Shown: positions 1 to 7,837, counted from the stretch's first letter. The stretch: 64,000 nt of DNA from Streptococcus parasanguinis (GCF_032163505.1 NZ_CP134147.1:710501-774500); one strand, 5' to 3'. The notes: generated by a model from the sequence alone, not told the origin. A program made the numbers and translations.

Positions 1-551
1 TTTTTGCAGGTCTTGAAATGATCAGTAATGCTTATTATCCGATTATTGATCGCTTAGATAAGCACAAAGATGAACTCAATCGTTTGCTTCGAAAGACAAC
101 GACGACCAAGAATCTTTATGCCCTGTCTGACCTTGAGACCGGTATGGTGTATCTGGTCGCGGCAGCCAAGCAAAATCGGATGTTGCTAGAACATATCAAA
201 GCGCATGCCATTTATCGCAGGATGAATGATGTTGAAAAAGAGCAGTTTGATGATGCCATGATCGAAGCGCGTCAGTTGGTTTCGATGACTGAGTTGATTT
301 CGAATGTCTTACAGCAGTTGTCTGGATCATACAACAATATCCTAAACAACAACTTGAATGATAACTTGACCACCCTAACCATCTTTGAAGCCTTGTTGGC
401 GGTCTTAGCCGTTATCACCGGTTTCTTTGGAATGAATATTCCTCTTCCGATGACAGAGGATCCCAATGCTTGGATTTATGTATCCCTATGTAGCTTTATA
501 TTATGGCTCATTTTGGCAAAGGTCATGCGGTGGATTGTGAAAAAAAGATAA
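1..551 (+). CDS. CorA-family divalent metal ion channel, C-terminal part (5' end outside window)
   Basis: The reading frame is open to the left edge, so the true start lies outside the window; about 182 C-terminal residues are visible. They form the long helical stalk typical of CorA, followed by two membrane helices separated by a short loop. The family signature Gly-Met-Asn occurs in GFFGMNIPLP at the end of the first helix, and a basic tail (KVMRWIVKKR) follows the second. CorA proteins are homopentameric inner-membrane channels for Mg2+ and sometimes Co2+/Ni2+; the Gly-Met-Asn motif forms the outer selectivity filter. Substrate preference cannot be read from this fragment. A hairpin terminator follows directly, so this is probably the last gene of its transcript. 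Confidence 0.9.
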   Translation, partial: FAGLEMISNAYYPIIDRLDKHKDELNRLLRKTTTTKNLYALSDLETGMVYLVAAAKQNRMLLEHIKAHAIYRRMNDVEKEQFDDAMIEARQLVSMTELISNVLQQLSGSYNNILNNNLNDNLTTLTIFEALLAVLAVITGFFGMNIPLPMTEDPNAWIYVSLCSFILWLILAKVMRWIVKKR

Positions 552-556
552 AAAAA

Positions 557-585
557 GAGGCTTGGAGAAATCCGAGCCTCTTCGT
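557..585 (+). terminator. Rho-independent terminator of the corA-like gene
   Basis: A ten-base-pair stem (GAGGCTTGGA with TCCGAGCCTC, one G-U pair) has a GAAA loop and is flanked by A-rich and T-containing sequence, six bases after the stop codon. Confidence 0.8.
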
Positions 586-1027
586 ATCTAGAATAATCTG
601 AGAAATAGGAACCATCTAGACACCTGCCCTCCTCTCCAAAGAAGGGGCAGTGTGAATAGTTCATCGACTGTACAAAATCTTCTTGGAAATAGTAGGAGTA
701 GATTTAATAGTACTGAGTGGTTCTAAATAAATCAGAACTTAGAATAAATCGTTGAATCAGATAAAATGATCCTATTTCTTTATACAGAAATATTTTAGAT
801 ACTAACTGTATTATACATATTTATTTGTAAAAACGCAAGATAAGAGTTACCAAAAAATAAAAGTTTTCCGATTTTTTTATACTCCTATGATGAAGTATAT
901 GAAATGGTCGCAAGAAGAAAACCAGTCCTTGCTTGGTTTAGGAGCGCTTTTATAATTTTAAGCTATCTAAGATTTTTTCCTAAAAAATAAAATTAGTCTC
1001 CTGTGACTATCATTTACCTCTTCATTG
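586..1027. other. AT-rich intergenic region without a recognised gene
   Basis: About 440 bases carry no convincing gene. The region has a GC-richer hairpin near 620-655 (a CTGCCC stretch pairing with GGGCAG). A 22-codon reading frame lies at 887-955 with no Shine-Dalgarno sequence and no recognisable product. The rest is AT-rich spacer leading to the promoter of the cshA leader. Confidence 0.5.
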
Positions 1028-1036
1028 TGTTATACT
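1028..1036 (+). promoter_or_regulatory. Extended -10 promoter of the cshA leader RNA
   Basis: TGT followed by TATACT forms an extended -10 element. No good -35 box lies 17 bases upstream. Transcription would start near 1043, giving a leader of about 310 nt before the helicase gene. Confidence 0.6.
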
Positions 1037-1042
1037 AGATAA

Positions 1043-1338
1043 GTTGCAAACTTGTATGAGAGAAATGCTAGGGAGGCAGAACAGATGGAAGGATTCTGTT
1101 CGAAAGAAGACTCCCGCAAGTAGGATCTTGTGGCCTATTTGTTTGAAAAACGATACTAGCCAACAACATCCGTTAGGACGCAAAACATTTTTCTCTAAAG
1201 AAATTGTAGTCTTAAACAGACGGACTAGTTTTTCTTTAGATGAGTCTTGCGACAGGTGACCGGGAAGGTGACTTCCTATGCAATCAGTGCGTTTTCGCAT
1301 TGAAAGAAGTGTGATAAAGTGGCTTCGCACCACTTTTT
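1043..1338 (+). ncRNA. Structured leader or small RNA upstream of cshA
   Basis: This 300-base stretch is more GC-rich than the spacer before it and folds locally. GGGAG (1071-1075) can pair with CTCCC (1111-1115), enclosing a GAACAGA/TCTGTTC hairpin. A CAGTGCG-TTTT-CGCATTG hairpin lies at 1285-1302. A last hairpin, AAAGTGG/CCACTTT at 1316-1336, is followed by five T residues, like a weak intrinsic terminator. The hairpin ends 17 nt before the helicase start codon. I do not recognise it as RNase P RNA, tmRNA, SRP RNA, a T-box or a known riboswitch. It could be an attenuating 5' leader of cshA or an independent small RNA. Confidence 0.5.
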
Positions 1339-1353
1339 AGAAAGAAGAAAGAA

Positions 1354-2925
1354 TTGAAATTCAATGAATTTAACTTATCTGCTGCATTATTAGCAGAAAT
1401 CGAAAAAGCTGGCTTTGTAGAAGCAAGCCCTATCCAAGAACAAACTATTCCTTTGGCCCTTGAAGGAAAAGATGTCATCGGCCAAGCGCAAACAGGGACC
1501 GGTAAAACGGCTGCTTTTGGTCTTCCAACTTTGGAGAAGATTGATGTCGATAATACTGTGATCCAAGCTCTTGTTATTGCCCCAACGCGTGAGTTGGCGG
1601 TTCAAAGTCAGGAAGAACTCTTCCGTTTTGGACGCAGCAAGGGTGTTAAAGTCCGCTCTGTCTATGGTGGATCAAGCATTGAAAAGCAAATCAAAGCCTT
1701 GAAGTCAGGTGCTCATATCGTTGTGGGAACCCCTGGACGCTTGCTAGATTTGATCAAGCGCAAGGCCTTGAAACTTAATCATATTGAAACCTTGATCTTG
1801 GACGAAGCAGATGAAATGCTCAACATGGGCTTTTTGGAAGATATCGAAGCTATCATTAGCCGTGTTCCAGAAACACGTCAAACTCTTCTCTTTTCAGCAA
1901 CGATGCCAGAAGCCATCAAACGCATTGGTGTTCAGTTTATGAAAGAACCCGAACACGTTAAGATTGCGGCCAAAGAATTGACAACTGATTTGGTCGATCA
2001 ATACTATATTCGTGTCAAAGAAGGCGAAAAATTTGATACCATGACTCGATTGATGGATGTCGAGCAACCTGAACTTGCCATCGTCTTTGGTCGGACCAAA
2101 CGCCGGGTCGATGAATTGACTCGTGGCTTGAAGATTCGTGGTTTCCGGGCAGAAGGAATTCACGGAGATTTGGATCAAAACAAACGCCTCCGAGTGCTTC
2201 GTGACTTTAAAAATGGGAACTTGGACGTCTTGGTAGCAACAGACGTTGCGGCACGTGGCTTGGATATTTCAGGTGTTACCCATGTCTACAACTACGATAT
2301 TCCACAAGATCCAGAAAGCTATGTTCACCGGATCGGACGGACAGGTCGTGCTGGGAAAACAGGGCAATCCATTACCTTTGTATCGCCAAATGAAATGGGC
2401 TATTTGCAAATCATTGAGAACTTGACTAAAAAGCGGATGAAGGGAATGAAACCTGCAACAGCGGAAGAAGCCTTCCAAGCTAAAAAACAAGTAGCACTGA
2501 AGAAAATTGAGCGAGACTTTGAAGATGAAAAAATCCGGACCAACTTTGAGAAGTTTGGCAAGGATGCTCGCAAATTGGCTGCAGAATTCACTCCTGAAGA
2601 ATTGGCCATGTATATTTTGAGCTTGACCGTTCAAGATCCAGACAGCCTTCCAGAAGTTGAAATTGCGCGTGAAAAACCATTGCCATTTAAACCATCTGGT
2701 GGTGGCTTTGGTGGAAAAGGCAAAGGTGGCCGTGGAAATGGTCGTCGTGGAGACCAACGCCGTGACCGAAATCGCAGAGATGACCGTGAAGGTGGACGCC
2801 GTGATTTCAAACGCAAGTCCAATAAAAATAGCCGAGACTTTGAAGGCAAAGGCAACAAACATCCTCATCGTACTTCCAATGAAAAGAAAAATGGATTTGT
2901 TATCCGCAACAAAGGGGATAAATAA
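1354..2925 (+). CDS. cshA: DEAD-box ATP-dependent RNA helicase (CshA type)
   Basis: An ATP-dependent RNA helicase of 523 residues, expected to act in mRNA turnover, ribosome assembly and cold adaptation. All core motifs are present: Q motif around residues 6-30, AQTGTGKT (45-52), PTRELA (77-82), TPGR (126-129), DEAD (150-153), SAT (181-183) and HRIGRTGR (325-332). The C-terminal tail from about residue 445 is rich in Gly, Arg and Asp, typical of RNA-binding tails in streptococcal CshA. The start is a TTG codon at 1354, because the protein begins in register with the family there and no in-frame ATG is nearby; a purine-rich AGAAAGAAG precedes it. A structured leader ending in a terminator-like hairpin lies directly upstream. 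Confidence 0.96.
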   Translation: MKFNEFNLSAALLAEIEKAGFVEASPIQEQTIPLALEGKDVIGQAQTGTGKTAAFGLPTLEKIDVDNTVIQALVIAPTRELAVQSQEELFRFGRSKGVKVRSVYGGSSIEKQIKALKSGAHIVVGTPGRLLDLIKRKALKLNHIETLILDEADEMLNMGFLEDIEAIISRVPETRQTLLFSATMPEAIKRIGVQFMKEPEHVKIAAKELTTDLVDQYYIRVKEGEKFDTMTRLMDVEQPELAIVFGRTKRRVDELTRGLKIRGFRAEGIHGDLDQNKRLRVLRDFKNGNLDVLVATDVAARGLDISGVTHVYNYDIPQDPESYVHRIGRTGRAGKTGQSITFVSPNEMGYLQIIENLTKKRMKGMKPATAEEAFQAKKQVALKKIERDFEDEKIRTNFEKFGKDARKLAAEFTPEELAMYILSLTVQDPDSLPEVEIAREKPLPFKPSGGGFGGKGKGGRGNGRRGDQRRDRNRRDDREGGRRDFKRKSNKNSRDFEGKGNKHPHRTSNEKKNGFVIRNKGDK

Positions 2926-2933
2926 GCCCTAAG

Positions 2934-2959
2934 AACGGTCTAGCAATAGGCCGTTTTTA
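2934..2959 (+). terminator. Rho-independent terminator after cshA
   Basis: AACGGTC pairs with GGCCGTT (one G-U pair) around an eight-base loop and is followed by five T residues, nine bases after the cshA stop codon. Confidence 0.85.
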
Positions 2960-2973
2960 TATGAAAATCAAAA

Positions 2974-3006
2974 ATACAAGGGTTAACTAGCTGTTAACCC
3001 TTGTAT
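2974..3006. repeat. Perfect 14-bp inverted repeat with 5-base spacer
   Basis: ATACAAGGGTTAAC and its exact reverse complement GTTAACCCTTGTAT are separated by TAGCT. It lies after the cshA terminator and just before a Shine-Dalgarno sequence and a small ORF. It could be an operator or a leader hairpin; no T-run follows. Confidence 0.8.
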
Positions 3007-3024
3007 ATTTATAAGGAGACCTAA

Positions 3025-3183
3025 ATGATAACTGACTCTTTTAGAAAAATGTATCATGATAAGGAGCATCCAAAAAAGTCAGACAACAGAAAGAATGAAT
3101 TCCTAAAATGGAATATTTCTGTTAACATATTAAGTCTACAATTATTTCTAAGCTTTGTCAAGAATTTTTTCTTATTTTTTTAA
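3025..3183 (+). CDS. Possible 52-residue small protein, unrecognised
   Basis: I do not recognise this reading frame. It starts with ATG seven bases after a good Shine-Dalgarno sequence (AAGGAG), and no other gene occupies this 350-base gap. The predicted peptide has a charged N-terminal half rich in Lys, Asp and Asn (residues 1-28) and a hydrophobic C-terminal half ending in Phe-Leu-Phe-Phe, suggestive of a single membrane-associated segment. A perfect 14-bp inverted repeat lies 18 bases upstream of its start. It could be a genuine small membrane peptide, a decayed fragment, or chance; AT-rich sequence makes hydrophobic reading frames cheap. The codons near the end are mostly TTT/TTA runs, which argues for caution. 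Confidence 0.3.
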   Translation: MITDSFRKMYHDKEHPKKSDNRKNEFLKWNISVNILSLQLFLSFVKNFFLFF

Positions 3184-3208
3184 AAATTTTTGACTAGAAA
3201 AATAAAAA

Positions 3209-3236
3209 TTGACAATCTTTTCTAAAAGGTTATAAT
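3209..3236 (+). promoter_or_regulatory. Consensus promoter of the aldose-epimerase-like gene
   Basis: TTGACA and TATAAT, both perfect consensus, are separated by 16 bases; the start codon is 39 bases downstream of the -10 box. Confidence 0.85.
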
Positions 3237-3275
3237 GAATATAATAACTATACTAATTATAAAGAGGTGTCGCCC

Positions 3276-4169
3276 ATGGTGATTGCATTAAAAAATGATG
3301 ATCTAGAAGTACAATGTAAGACATTTGGTGGGGAATTGAGCTCCATTCGAAGTAAGGAAGGCATAGAATATCTCTGGCAGGGGGACCCAGAGTATTGGTC
3401 AGGACAAGCGCCGGTTCTGTTTCCGATTTGCGGGAGTGTTCGTAATGGCCAAGTGCAGTATCATCTAAAAGATGGAGTGAAGACAGGCCAGCTTCCAAGA
3501 CACGGCCTCATTCGCAAAAGAGAGTTTGAACTAAAAGAACAAACAGACCATCGTCTTGTCTTTGAAATTACCTCTAACGACGAAAGCTTACAAAATTATC
3601 CCTACCATTTTCGAGTGGAAATCGCTTATGAATTGAAAGGAAAAGAAATCACTATCACCTATCGCGTGCAAAATCTAGAGTCAGATCAAGTCATGCCTTA
3701 TTTCATTGGAGGGCATCCAGCCTTTCGTTGTCCCCTTTTAGCAGATGAAGACTATGAAGACTACGAGTTGATTTTTGAAAAAGAAGAAAGCTGTAGCGTT
3801 CCTCTCTTGTTCACAGAAACCGGTTTGGTTGATCGCCTGCAGCGGACGCCATTTTTAGACCATAGTCGTAGCCTACCTTTGCGCCATGAACTATTTGAAA
3901 AAGACGCCATTATTTTAGATCAATTAGCTTCTAAATCTGTGCAGCTCCTCTCGAAAAAATCTGGTAAAGGTTTGGAATTTGCCTTTGCAGATTTTGAGAA
4001 TCTCGTCCTTTGGTCTACCAATAACAAGGGTCCTTTCATTGCCTTGGAGCCTTGGACGGGTATTTCCACATCTGCAGAAGAGGGCGATTTCTTCGAAGAT
4101 AAAAAAGGTGTGATCCAGTTGGCTCCCCAAGAGACACGGAGTCACCAGTACCGTATCACCATTTTGTAA
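3276..4169 (+). CDS. Aldose 1-epimerase family protein (LacX-like)
   Basis: A 297-residue cytosolic protein of the galactose-mutarotase-like fold, which interconverts alpha and beta anomers of sugars or acts on phosphorylated sugars. The family pattern is visible: the N-terminal beta-strand region with SIRSKEGIEYLW, RHGLIR (where the conserved His of the family sits), and GGHPAFRCP, the second conserved His region. The closest annotated relatives are the LacX proteins of lactose operons, but no lac genes are present, so the substrate is unknown. The start is ATG 3276, eight bases after AAAGAGG; an upstream in-frame GTG at 3267 overlaps that ribosome-binding site and is rejected. A perfect consensus promoter precedes it, and a terminator shared with the convergent gene follows. 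It appears monocistronic. Confidence 0.85.
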   Translation: MVIALKNDDLEVQCKTFGGELSSIRSKEGIEYLWQGDPEYWSGQAPVLFPICGSVRNGQVQYHLKDGVKTGQLPRHGLIRKREFELKEQTDHRLVFEITSNDESLQNYPYHFRVEIAYELKGKEITITYRVQNLESDQVMPYFIGGHPAFRCPLLADEDYEDYELIFEKEESCSVPLLFTETGLVDRLQRTPFLDHSRSLPLRHELFEKDAIILDQLASKSVQLLSKKSGKGLEFAFADFENLVLWSTNNKGPFIALEPWTGISTSAEEGDFFEDKKGVIQLAPQETRSHQYRITIL

Positions 4170-4175
4170 ATGAAA

Positions 4176-4209
4176 AACCGTTGGACTATGGAGTTCGACG
4201 GTTCTTTTT
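4176..4209. terminator. Bidirectional terminator between convergent genes
   Basis: AACCGTTGGA (4176-4185) pairs with TTCGACGGTT (4194-4203), with A-tract on the left and T-tract on the right. It serves the epimerase gene on the plus strand. It overlaps the last bases of the leftward GIY-YIG gene. Confidence 0.8.
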
Positions 4210-4449
4210 GATATAGTTTAGCTTTGCTTGGCGCGATTTCTTTTTAAAGAGAGCCTCGGCAGACATAGCAGAGGGTTTATCTGGATAGGATTCTTGGTAA
4301 AGAAGTTTAACAGGGAGACGAGCCCGTGTGTATTTGGCGCCTTTTCCAGCATTGTGAGTCTTTAGGCGTTTTTCGACATCCGTGGTGTAGCCAGTGTAGA
4401 GGGAGCCATCCGCACACTCTAGGACATACATGTAAGCTTTAGTTTCCAT
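4186..4449 (-). CDS. GIY-YIG domain protein (YhbQ/UPF0213 family)
   Basis: A small, 87-residue single-domain protein of the GIY-YIG nuclease superfamily. The motif [17 protein letters not shown] contains the paired Tyr strands and the Gly-Tyr-Thr of this fold, followed by a conserved Arg (KRLKTHN) and [11 protein letters not shown]. The family resembles the catalytic part of UvrC and SLX1; the cellular role of the stand-alone form is not settled. The start is placed at the ATG at 4449, whose ATGGAAACTAA overlaps the stop codon of the upstream methyltransferase by 11 bases, indicating translational coupling; longer in-frame starts inside the upstream gene are not credible. Confidence 0.85.
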   Translation of the reverse strand: METKAYMYVLECADGSLYTGYTTDVEKRLKTHNAGKGAKYTRARLPVKLLYQESYPDKPSAMSAEALFKKKSRQAKLNYIKKNRRTP

Positions 4450-5185
4450 AGTAGATCTCATGAATCTCGTCTGTATAGCTGCCGTCTTCATTGTGAATAA
4501 AGAGGGGAGGCAGAATTTTTAAACCATCCAGTGAGCCATCCTTGATCGCCTCAATCAACAACATATTCGCCTCTTTGGTCACTTTTGGATAGACAAACTG
4601 GATCCGTTTAGGTGCAAGATTGTATCGTTTCATAGTTTCGATGATATCTAAAAAGCGATCTGGACGATGGACCATCGCTAAGCGACCATTTGATTTGAGA
4701 ACCCGCTGAGCCACATGGCAAATCTCATCTAAATTGGTGGTAATTTCATGCCGAGCTAAGAGGTAGTGTTCACTCTCATTGAGATTGGAATGCTCATCCA
4801 CCTTGAAATAAGGAGGATTGCAGAGGATGATATCCACCTTACTGCCCTTGATATGTTGGGGTAAATGCTTGAGGTCATCTGTGATCATGGACATTTGCTG
4901 GTTCAAGCCATTGAGAGCAATGGAGCGGGTTGCCATATCCGCTAGACGTTCCTGTATTTCGACACCAATGATCTGGGCCTCTGTACGAGTACTCGCAAAA
5001 AGTCCCACGGCCCCATTTCCAGCGCAGAGATCTACGATCAAGCCCCGCTTGGGCAATTTTGGAAAGCGCGAGAGCAGGACGCTATCCACGGAATAACTAA
5101 AGACTTCCCGATTTTGTATAATTTTCACATCACTTGAAAAGAGTTGATTGACGCGCTCGCCGTCTTTTAATTCGATATCTGTCAT
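4439..5185 (-). CDS. tRNA1(Val) N6-adenine methyltransferase family (TrmN6/YfiC-like)
   Basis: A 248-residue class I SAM-dependent methyltransferase. The SAM-binding glycine motif is [10 protein letters not shown] (about residues 52-61), and the catalytic N6-adenine motif is CNPPYF (about residues 123-128), which identifies the YfiC/TrmN6 family acting on adenine-37 of tRNA-Val in other bacteria; the exact target here is inferred. It is followed, with an 11-base overlap, by the GIY-YIG gene, so the two form one leftward operon, an arrangement common in streptococci. No Shine-Dalgarno sequence precedes the ATG; instead a TGC-TATAAT extended -10 box ends six bases before it, suggesting a leaderless transcript. 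Confidence 0.85.
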   Translation of the reverse strand: MTDIELKDGERVNQLFSSDVKIIQNREVFSYSVDSVLLSRFPKLPKRGLIVDLCAGNGAVGLFASTRTEAQIIGVEIQERLADMATRSIALNGLNQQMSMITDDLKHLPQHIKGSKVDIILCNPPYFKVDEHSNLNESEHYLLARHEITTNLDEICHVAQRVLKSNGRLAMVHRPDRFLDIIETMKRYNLAPKRIQFVYPKVTKEANMLLIEAIKDGSLDGLKILPPLFIHNEDGSYTDEIHEIYYGN

Positions 5186-5191
5186 GGCTCT

Positions 5192-5200
5192 ATTATAGCA
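5192..5200 (-). promoter_or_regulatory. Extended -10 promoter abutting the methyltransferase start codon
   Basis: On the minus strand TGC-TATAAT is followed by only six bases and then ATG. A transcript starting seven or so bases after the box would begin at or next to the start codon. Confidence 0.7.
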
Positions 5201-5238
5201 TGAAAAGAGGCCTGGGGAAAGATCGATAAAACATAAAA

Positions 5239-5266
5239 AGAGGCTGGAACAAAAGTCCTAGCCTCT
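5239..5266. repeat. Hairpin AGAGGCT...AGCCTCT (terminator-like)
   Basis: A stem of at least seven pairs plus G-C extension (5239-5250 with 5255-5266), of the type found after many streptococcal genes. It belongs to the structured intergenic tract between the ATPase and methyltransferase genes. Confidence 0.7.
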
Positions 5267-5279
5267 CAATTATTTTTGG

Positions 5280-5416
5280 ATTGTCGATCAAGACGCAGTG
5301 GTTGAGTGGGCTCTACTACGCTGATTTCATCAGCTTTTACAGCCCTACTCAACTGTGCGGAGGTGGGACGACGAAATCGAATTCTAACGAATTACCGATT
5401 TCTGTCCCACTCTCTT
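5280..5416. repeat. Structured intergenic element with two compound hairpins
   Basis: Two long stems stand side by side. The first pairs 5295-5312 with 5341-5358 (GTTGAGTGGGCT with AGCCCTACTCAAC) and encloses a small GCTGAT-TTC-ATCAGC hairpin. The second pairs GTGGGAC (5363-5369) and GAAATCG (5373-5379) with CGATTTC (5396-5402) and GTCCCAC (5404-5410), enclosing AATTC-TAAC-GAATT. From memory, this sequence type recurs between genes in mitis-group streptococci; I cannot verify copy number here. Read on the minus strand it begins four to ten bases after the ATPase stop codon, so it may also act as its terminator. Confidence 0.65.
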
Positions 5417-5419
5417 TTT

Positions 5420-7759
5420 TTAATCAAATTCATATTTTTGGAGAATTGTAGTGAGGATAAAGACTCCTGTAAAGATGGCCATCAATGCCAGATAAACTGG
5501 GAAAGTAGTGGCTGTAAGGAGGGAAATCTCGATCAAGTTTTTCAACACGACCGCAGATGCGTAGAATCCTACTACAGAGAAGACGATGAGAAGCGCACGC
5601 CAGATATTTAGTGGCAGGCAAGCACGGATAACGGATAGGAAACCGATGGATCCAAGTAAGTAGTAGGATACAGTAGACATATCGGCTACAGACCAACCAT
5701 GGCTTGCTCCCCAAAGGCGAATAAACAAGACACTAAAGACGACCATCAAGGCGCTTGGTAAGGCTAACAGAAGGGAACGTCTCAAGAAGTGTTTTTCAAC
5801 CGGTTTGATATTGCGTTCAAAGGTCAACACAAATGGTGGGAATCCTTCGACGAATTGGTCAATCAGGGTGATTTGAATAGGGATGAAAGGGAAAATCAGC
5901 AAATAGTTGACGTTAAAGAAGAGAGCACTGGCAATACAGATGATAGCCAAGAGGAAGGAATAGATCGTTTTGATAAAGAAGATTGGAGCGATTCGTCCAA
6001 TGTTATTCACCACACGACGGCCTTCAAAAAGAATTTCTGGAACGTCATTAAAGTCAGAGTTCAAAAGAACAATATTGGCAATTTGACGGGTTGCTGGATC
6101 TCCCTCTGCCATCACGATGGAGCAGTCTGCTTCGCGAAGAGCAAGGATATCATTGACCCCATCTCCTGTCATAGCAGTCGTCCGACCAGCTGCTTTCAAG
6201 GTTTGGATAAGCAGTTTTTTCTGGTGAGGAGACACGCGCCCAAAGATAGCTGTTTCTTCTGCTTGATCCACTAATTGATCATCAGAAATTTTTGAACAAT
6301 CGATGTAGTTCTCATAATTTTTGAAGCCAGCTTGTTGAGCGATATAAGAGACCGTCACAGGGTTGTCACCGGAGATGATTTTGAGATCCACTCCTTGAGA
6401 GCGCAAATACTCAAGAGTATCTGAAGCCCCTTCACGAATGGGGTCTGTAATCTCAATAACCGCAATCCCTTCAAGATTTTCAGGCAGTTTCAATTCCTGC
6501 ATGCTGATCAGTTCTGAACTGTGAGCCAAGACGAGCACGCGCGATCCACGAGCTTGTGCTTCGACGACAGCAGCGGGATTTTCTTGAAGGAGCATTTCAG
6601 GAGCACCGAGAAAGACGGTTCCAAGGTTGGATAGGTGCATAGCTCCCCATTTCCGATCACTTGAGAAAGGAATAATGTTTTCTGCAGTATAAGCATGCTC
6701 CAACTCCCCATAAGCCTTGCGAATAGCTTGAGCAGTAGGATTGGTGTCCTCGCTATATTGCATGTAAGCAGAGAGAATGACCTGGATCGTTTCCTCAGAA
6801 AAATGCTCGGATAAGCTATGGAGAGCTTCGACGGTCATCTTTCCTTGAGTGATGGTCCCGGTCTTATCTAGACACAAGGTATCCACACGCGCCAGGGTTT
6901 CGACTGAGTACATTTCTTGGACAAGAACCTTGCGCATGCCGAGCTTAATAACCGCTGTCAAAAGAGACGTAACTGTCAGTAAGGCAATTCCTTTTGGCAA
7001 CATTCCCAAGAGAGCTGTGGAAGAATTCACGACAGAATCCTTGATTGGTAGCATCTTGATCAACAGTGCTTCAAAGAAGAGGGCAAGGCCAAATGGAATG
7101 ATAATTTTACCAGTGAAGCTAGAAATTTTCGCTAAGTTATAAAGAATACGCGAATTGATCGGCTTCAAGGTTTTAGCTTCCATCATCAGTTTGTTGGCAT
7201 AGTTGTTTGCTCCAACTCGCTTGACACGGGCATAGACTTGACCACTGGCAATATAACTACCTGAAAGAAGTTCATCGCCAACTTCTTTTAAGACTAGATC
7301 ACTCTCACCAGTTAGCATAGCCTCATTGGCTTCAGCGATACCAGACATGACTTCGGCATCACTAGGGATCTGCTCACCCGAAGATAAAAGCATTAAATCA
7401 CCCAGAACAAGCTTTTCTGGTGGAATCGCATCTTTTTCTCCGTCTCGAATGACAGTCACTAGCTCACGACTCATGAGGTTGAGTTTATCAATCATCCGCT
7501 TGGCGCGCATCTCGGTCATGATCCCTGTAATGGCATTGAAGCAAATGACTGCGAAAAAGATCATATTGCTCCATGCCTGTACAGCAGCCAAGGCCACAGC
7601 AATCACAAAGTTTAAGGTATTAAACAAGGTGAAGACGTTGCGCTTGATAATTTGCCAGGTACTGGTACTTGTATTCGTTGTAAAATCATTGGTTTGTCCG
7701 CGATCCATTTTCTTGCGGACTTCACTGAGGGACAAGCCCTTTAAATCAATAGTTTCCAT
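5420..7759 (-). CDS. P-type cation-transporting ATPase, HAD-IC family
   Basis: A 779-residue E1-E2 ion pump in the cytoplasmic membrane. Visible hallmarks are the actuator motif TGES (about residues 150-153), the phosphorylation site DKTGT (Asp about 298) and the hinge TGDGVNDILAL. The fourth membrane segment reads LLGMLPKGIALL; it lacks the CPC/SPC motif of heavy-metal pumps and also the PEGLP of typical Ca2+ pumps, so the ion is uncertain. The protein matches a streptococcal pump group found next to an acyltransferase gene, as here with divergent plsC. ATG 7759 is preferred over the TTG two codons upstream. No Shine-Dalgarno sequence precedes it; a TGA-TATCAT box ends seven bases upstream, suggesting leaderless mRNA. 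The structured repeat follows its stop codon. Confidence 0.9.
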   Translation of the reverse strand: METIDLKGLSLSEVRKKMDRGQTNDFTTNTSTSTWQIIKRNVFTLFNTLNFVIAVALAAVQAWSNMIFFAVICFNAITGIMTEMRAKRMIDKLNLMSRELVTVIRDGEKDAIPPEKLVLGDLMLLSSGEQIPSDAEVMSGIAEANEAMLTGESDLVLKEVGDELLSGSYIASGQVYARVKRVGANNYANKLMMEAKTLKPINSRILYNLAKISSFTGKIIIPFGLALFFEALLIKMLPIKDSVVNSSTALLGMLPKGIALLTVTSLLTAVIKLGMRKVLVQEMYSVETLARVDTLCLDKTGTITQGKMTVEALHSLSEHFSEETIQVILSAYMQYSEDTNPTAQAIRKAYGELEHAYTAENIIPFSSDRKWGAMHLSNLGTVFLGAPEMLLQENPAAVVEAQARGSRVLVLAHSSELISMQELKLPENLEGIAVIEITDPIREGASDTLEYLRSQGVDLKIISGDNPVTVSYIAQQAGFKNYENYIDCSKISDDQLVDQAEETAIFGRVSPHQKKLLIQTLKAAGRTTAMTGDGVNDILALREADCSIVMAEGDPATRQIANIVLLNSDFNDVPEILFEGRRVVNNIGRIAPIFFIKTIYSFLLAIICIASALFFNVNYLLIFPFIPIQITLIDQFVEGFPPFVLTFERNIKPVEKHFLRRSLLLALPSALMVVFSVLFIRLWGASHGWSVADMSTVSYYLLGSIGFLSVIRACLPLNIWRALLIVFSVVGFYASAVVLKNLIEISLLTATTFPVYLALMAIFTGVFILTTILQKYEFD

Positions 7760-7766
7760 AGACAAT

Positions 7767-7775
7767 ATGATATCA
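7767..7775 (-). promoter_or_regulatory. Extended -10 box abutting the P-type ATPase start
   Basis: Minus-strand TGA-TATCAT (one mismatch to TATAAT) lies seven bases before the ATG, with no ribosome-binding site between. This is consistent with leaderless transcription. Confidence 0.5.
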
Positions 7776-7837
7776 TTTTTTTGAGAAAAAGACTATCTAG
7801 AATCGGTCCGCTGAGACAATTTTTATCTAAAAAAGGT

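Noticed and set aside
887-955. 22-codon ORF starting ATG-ATG after a TATACT box
   Set aside because: Too short, no ribosome-binding site, no recognisable product; could be chance in AT-rich spacer.
1043-1338. Identification of the cshA leader as RNase P RNA, tmRNA or SRP RNA
   Set aside because: The conserved cores of these RNAs (for example GAGGAAAGTCC or GGTCCTGCGCAA) are not present.
2269-2868. 199-codon antisense frame over cshA
   Set aside because: Shadow of the Gly/Arg-rich coding end of cshA; no start signals.
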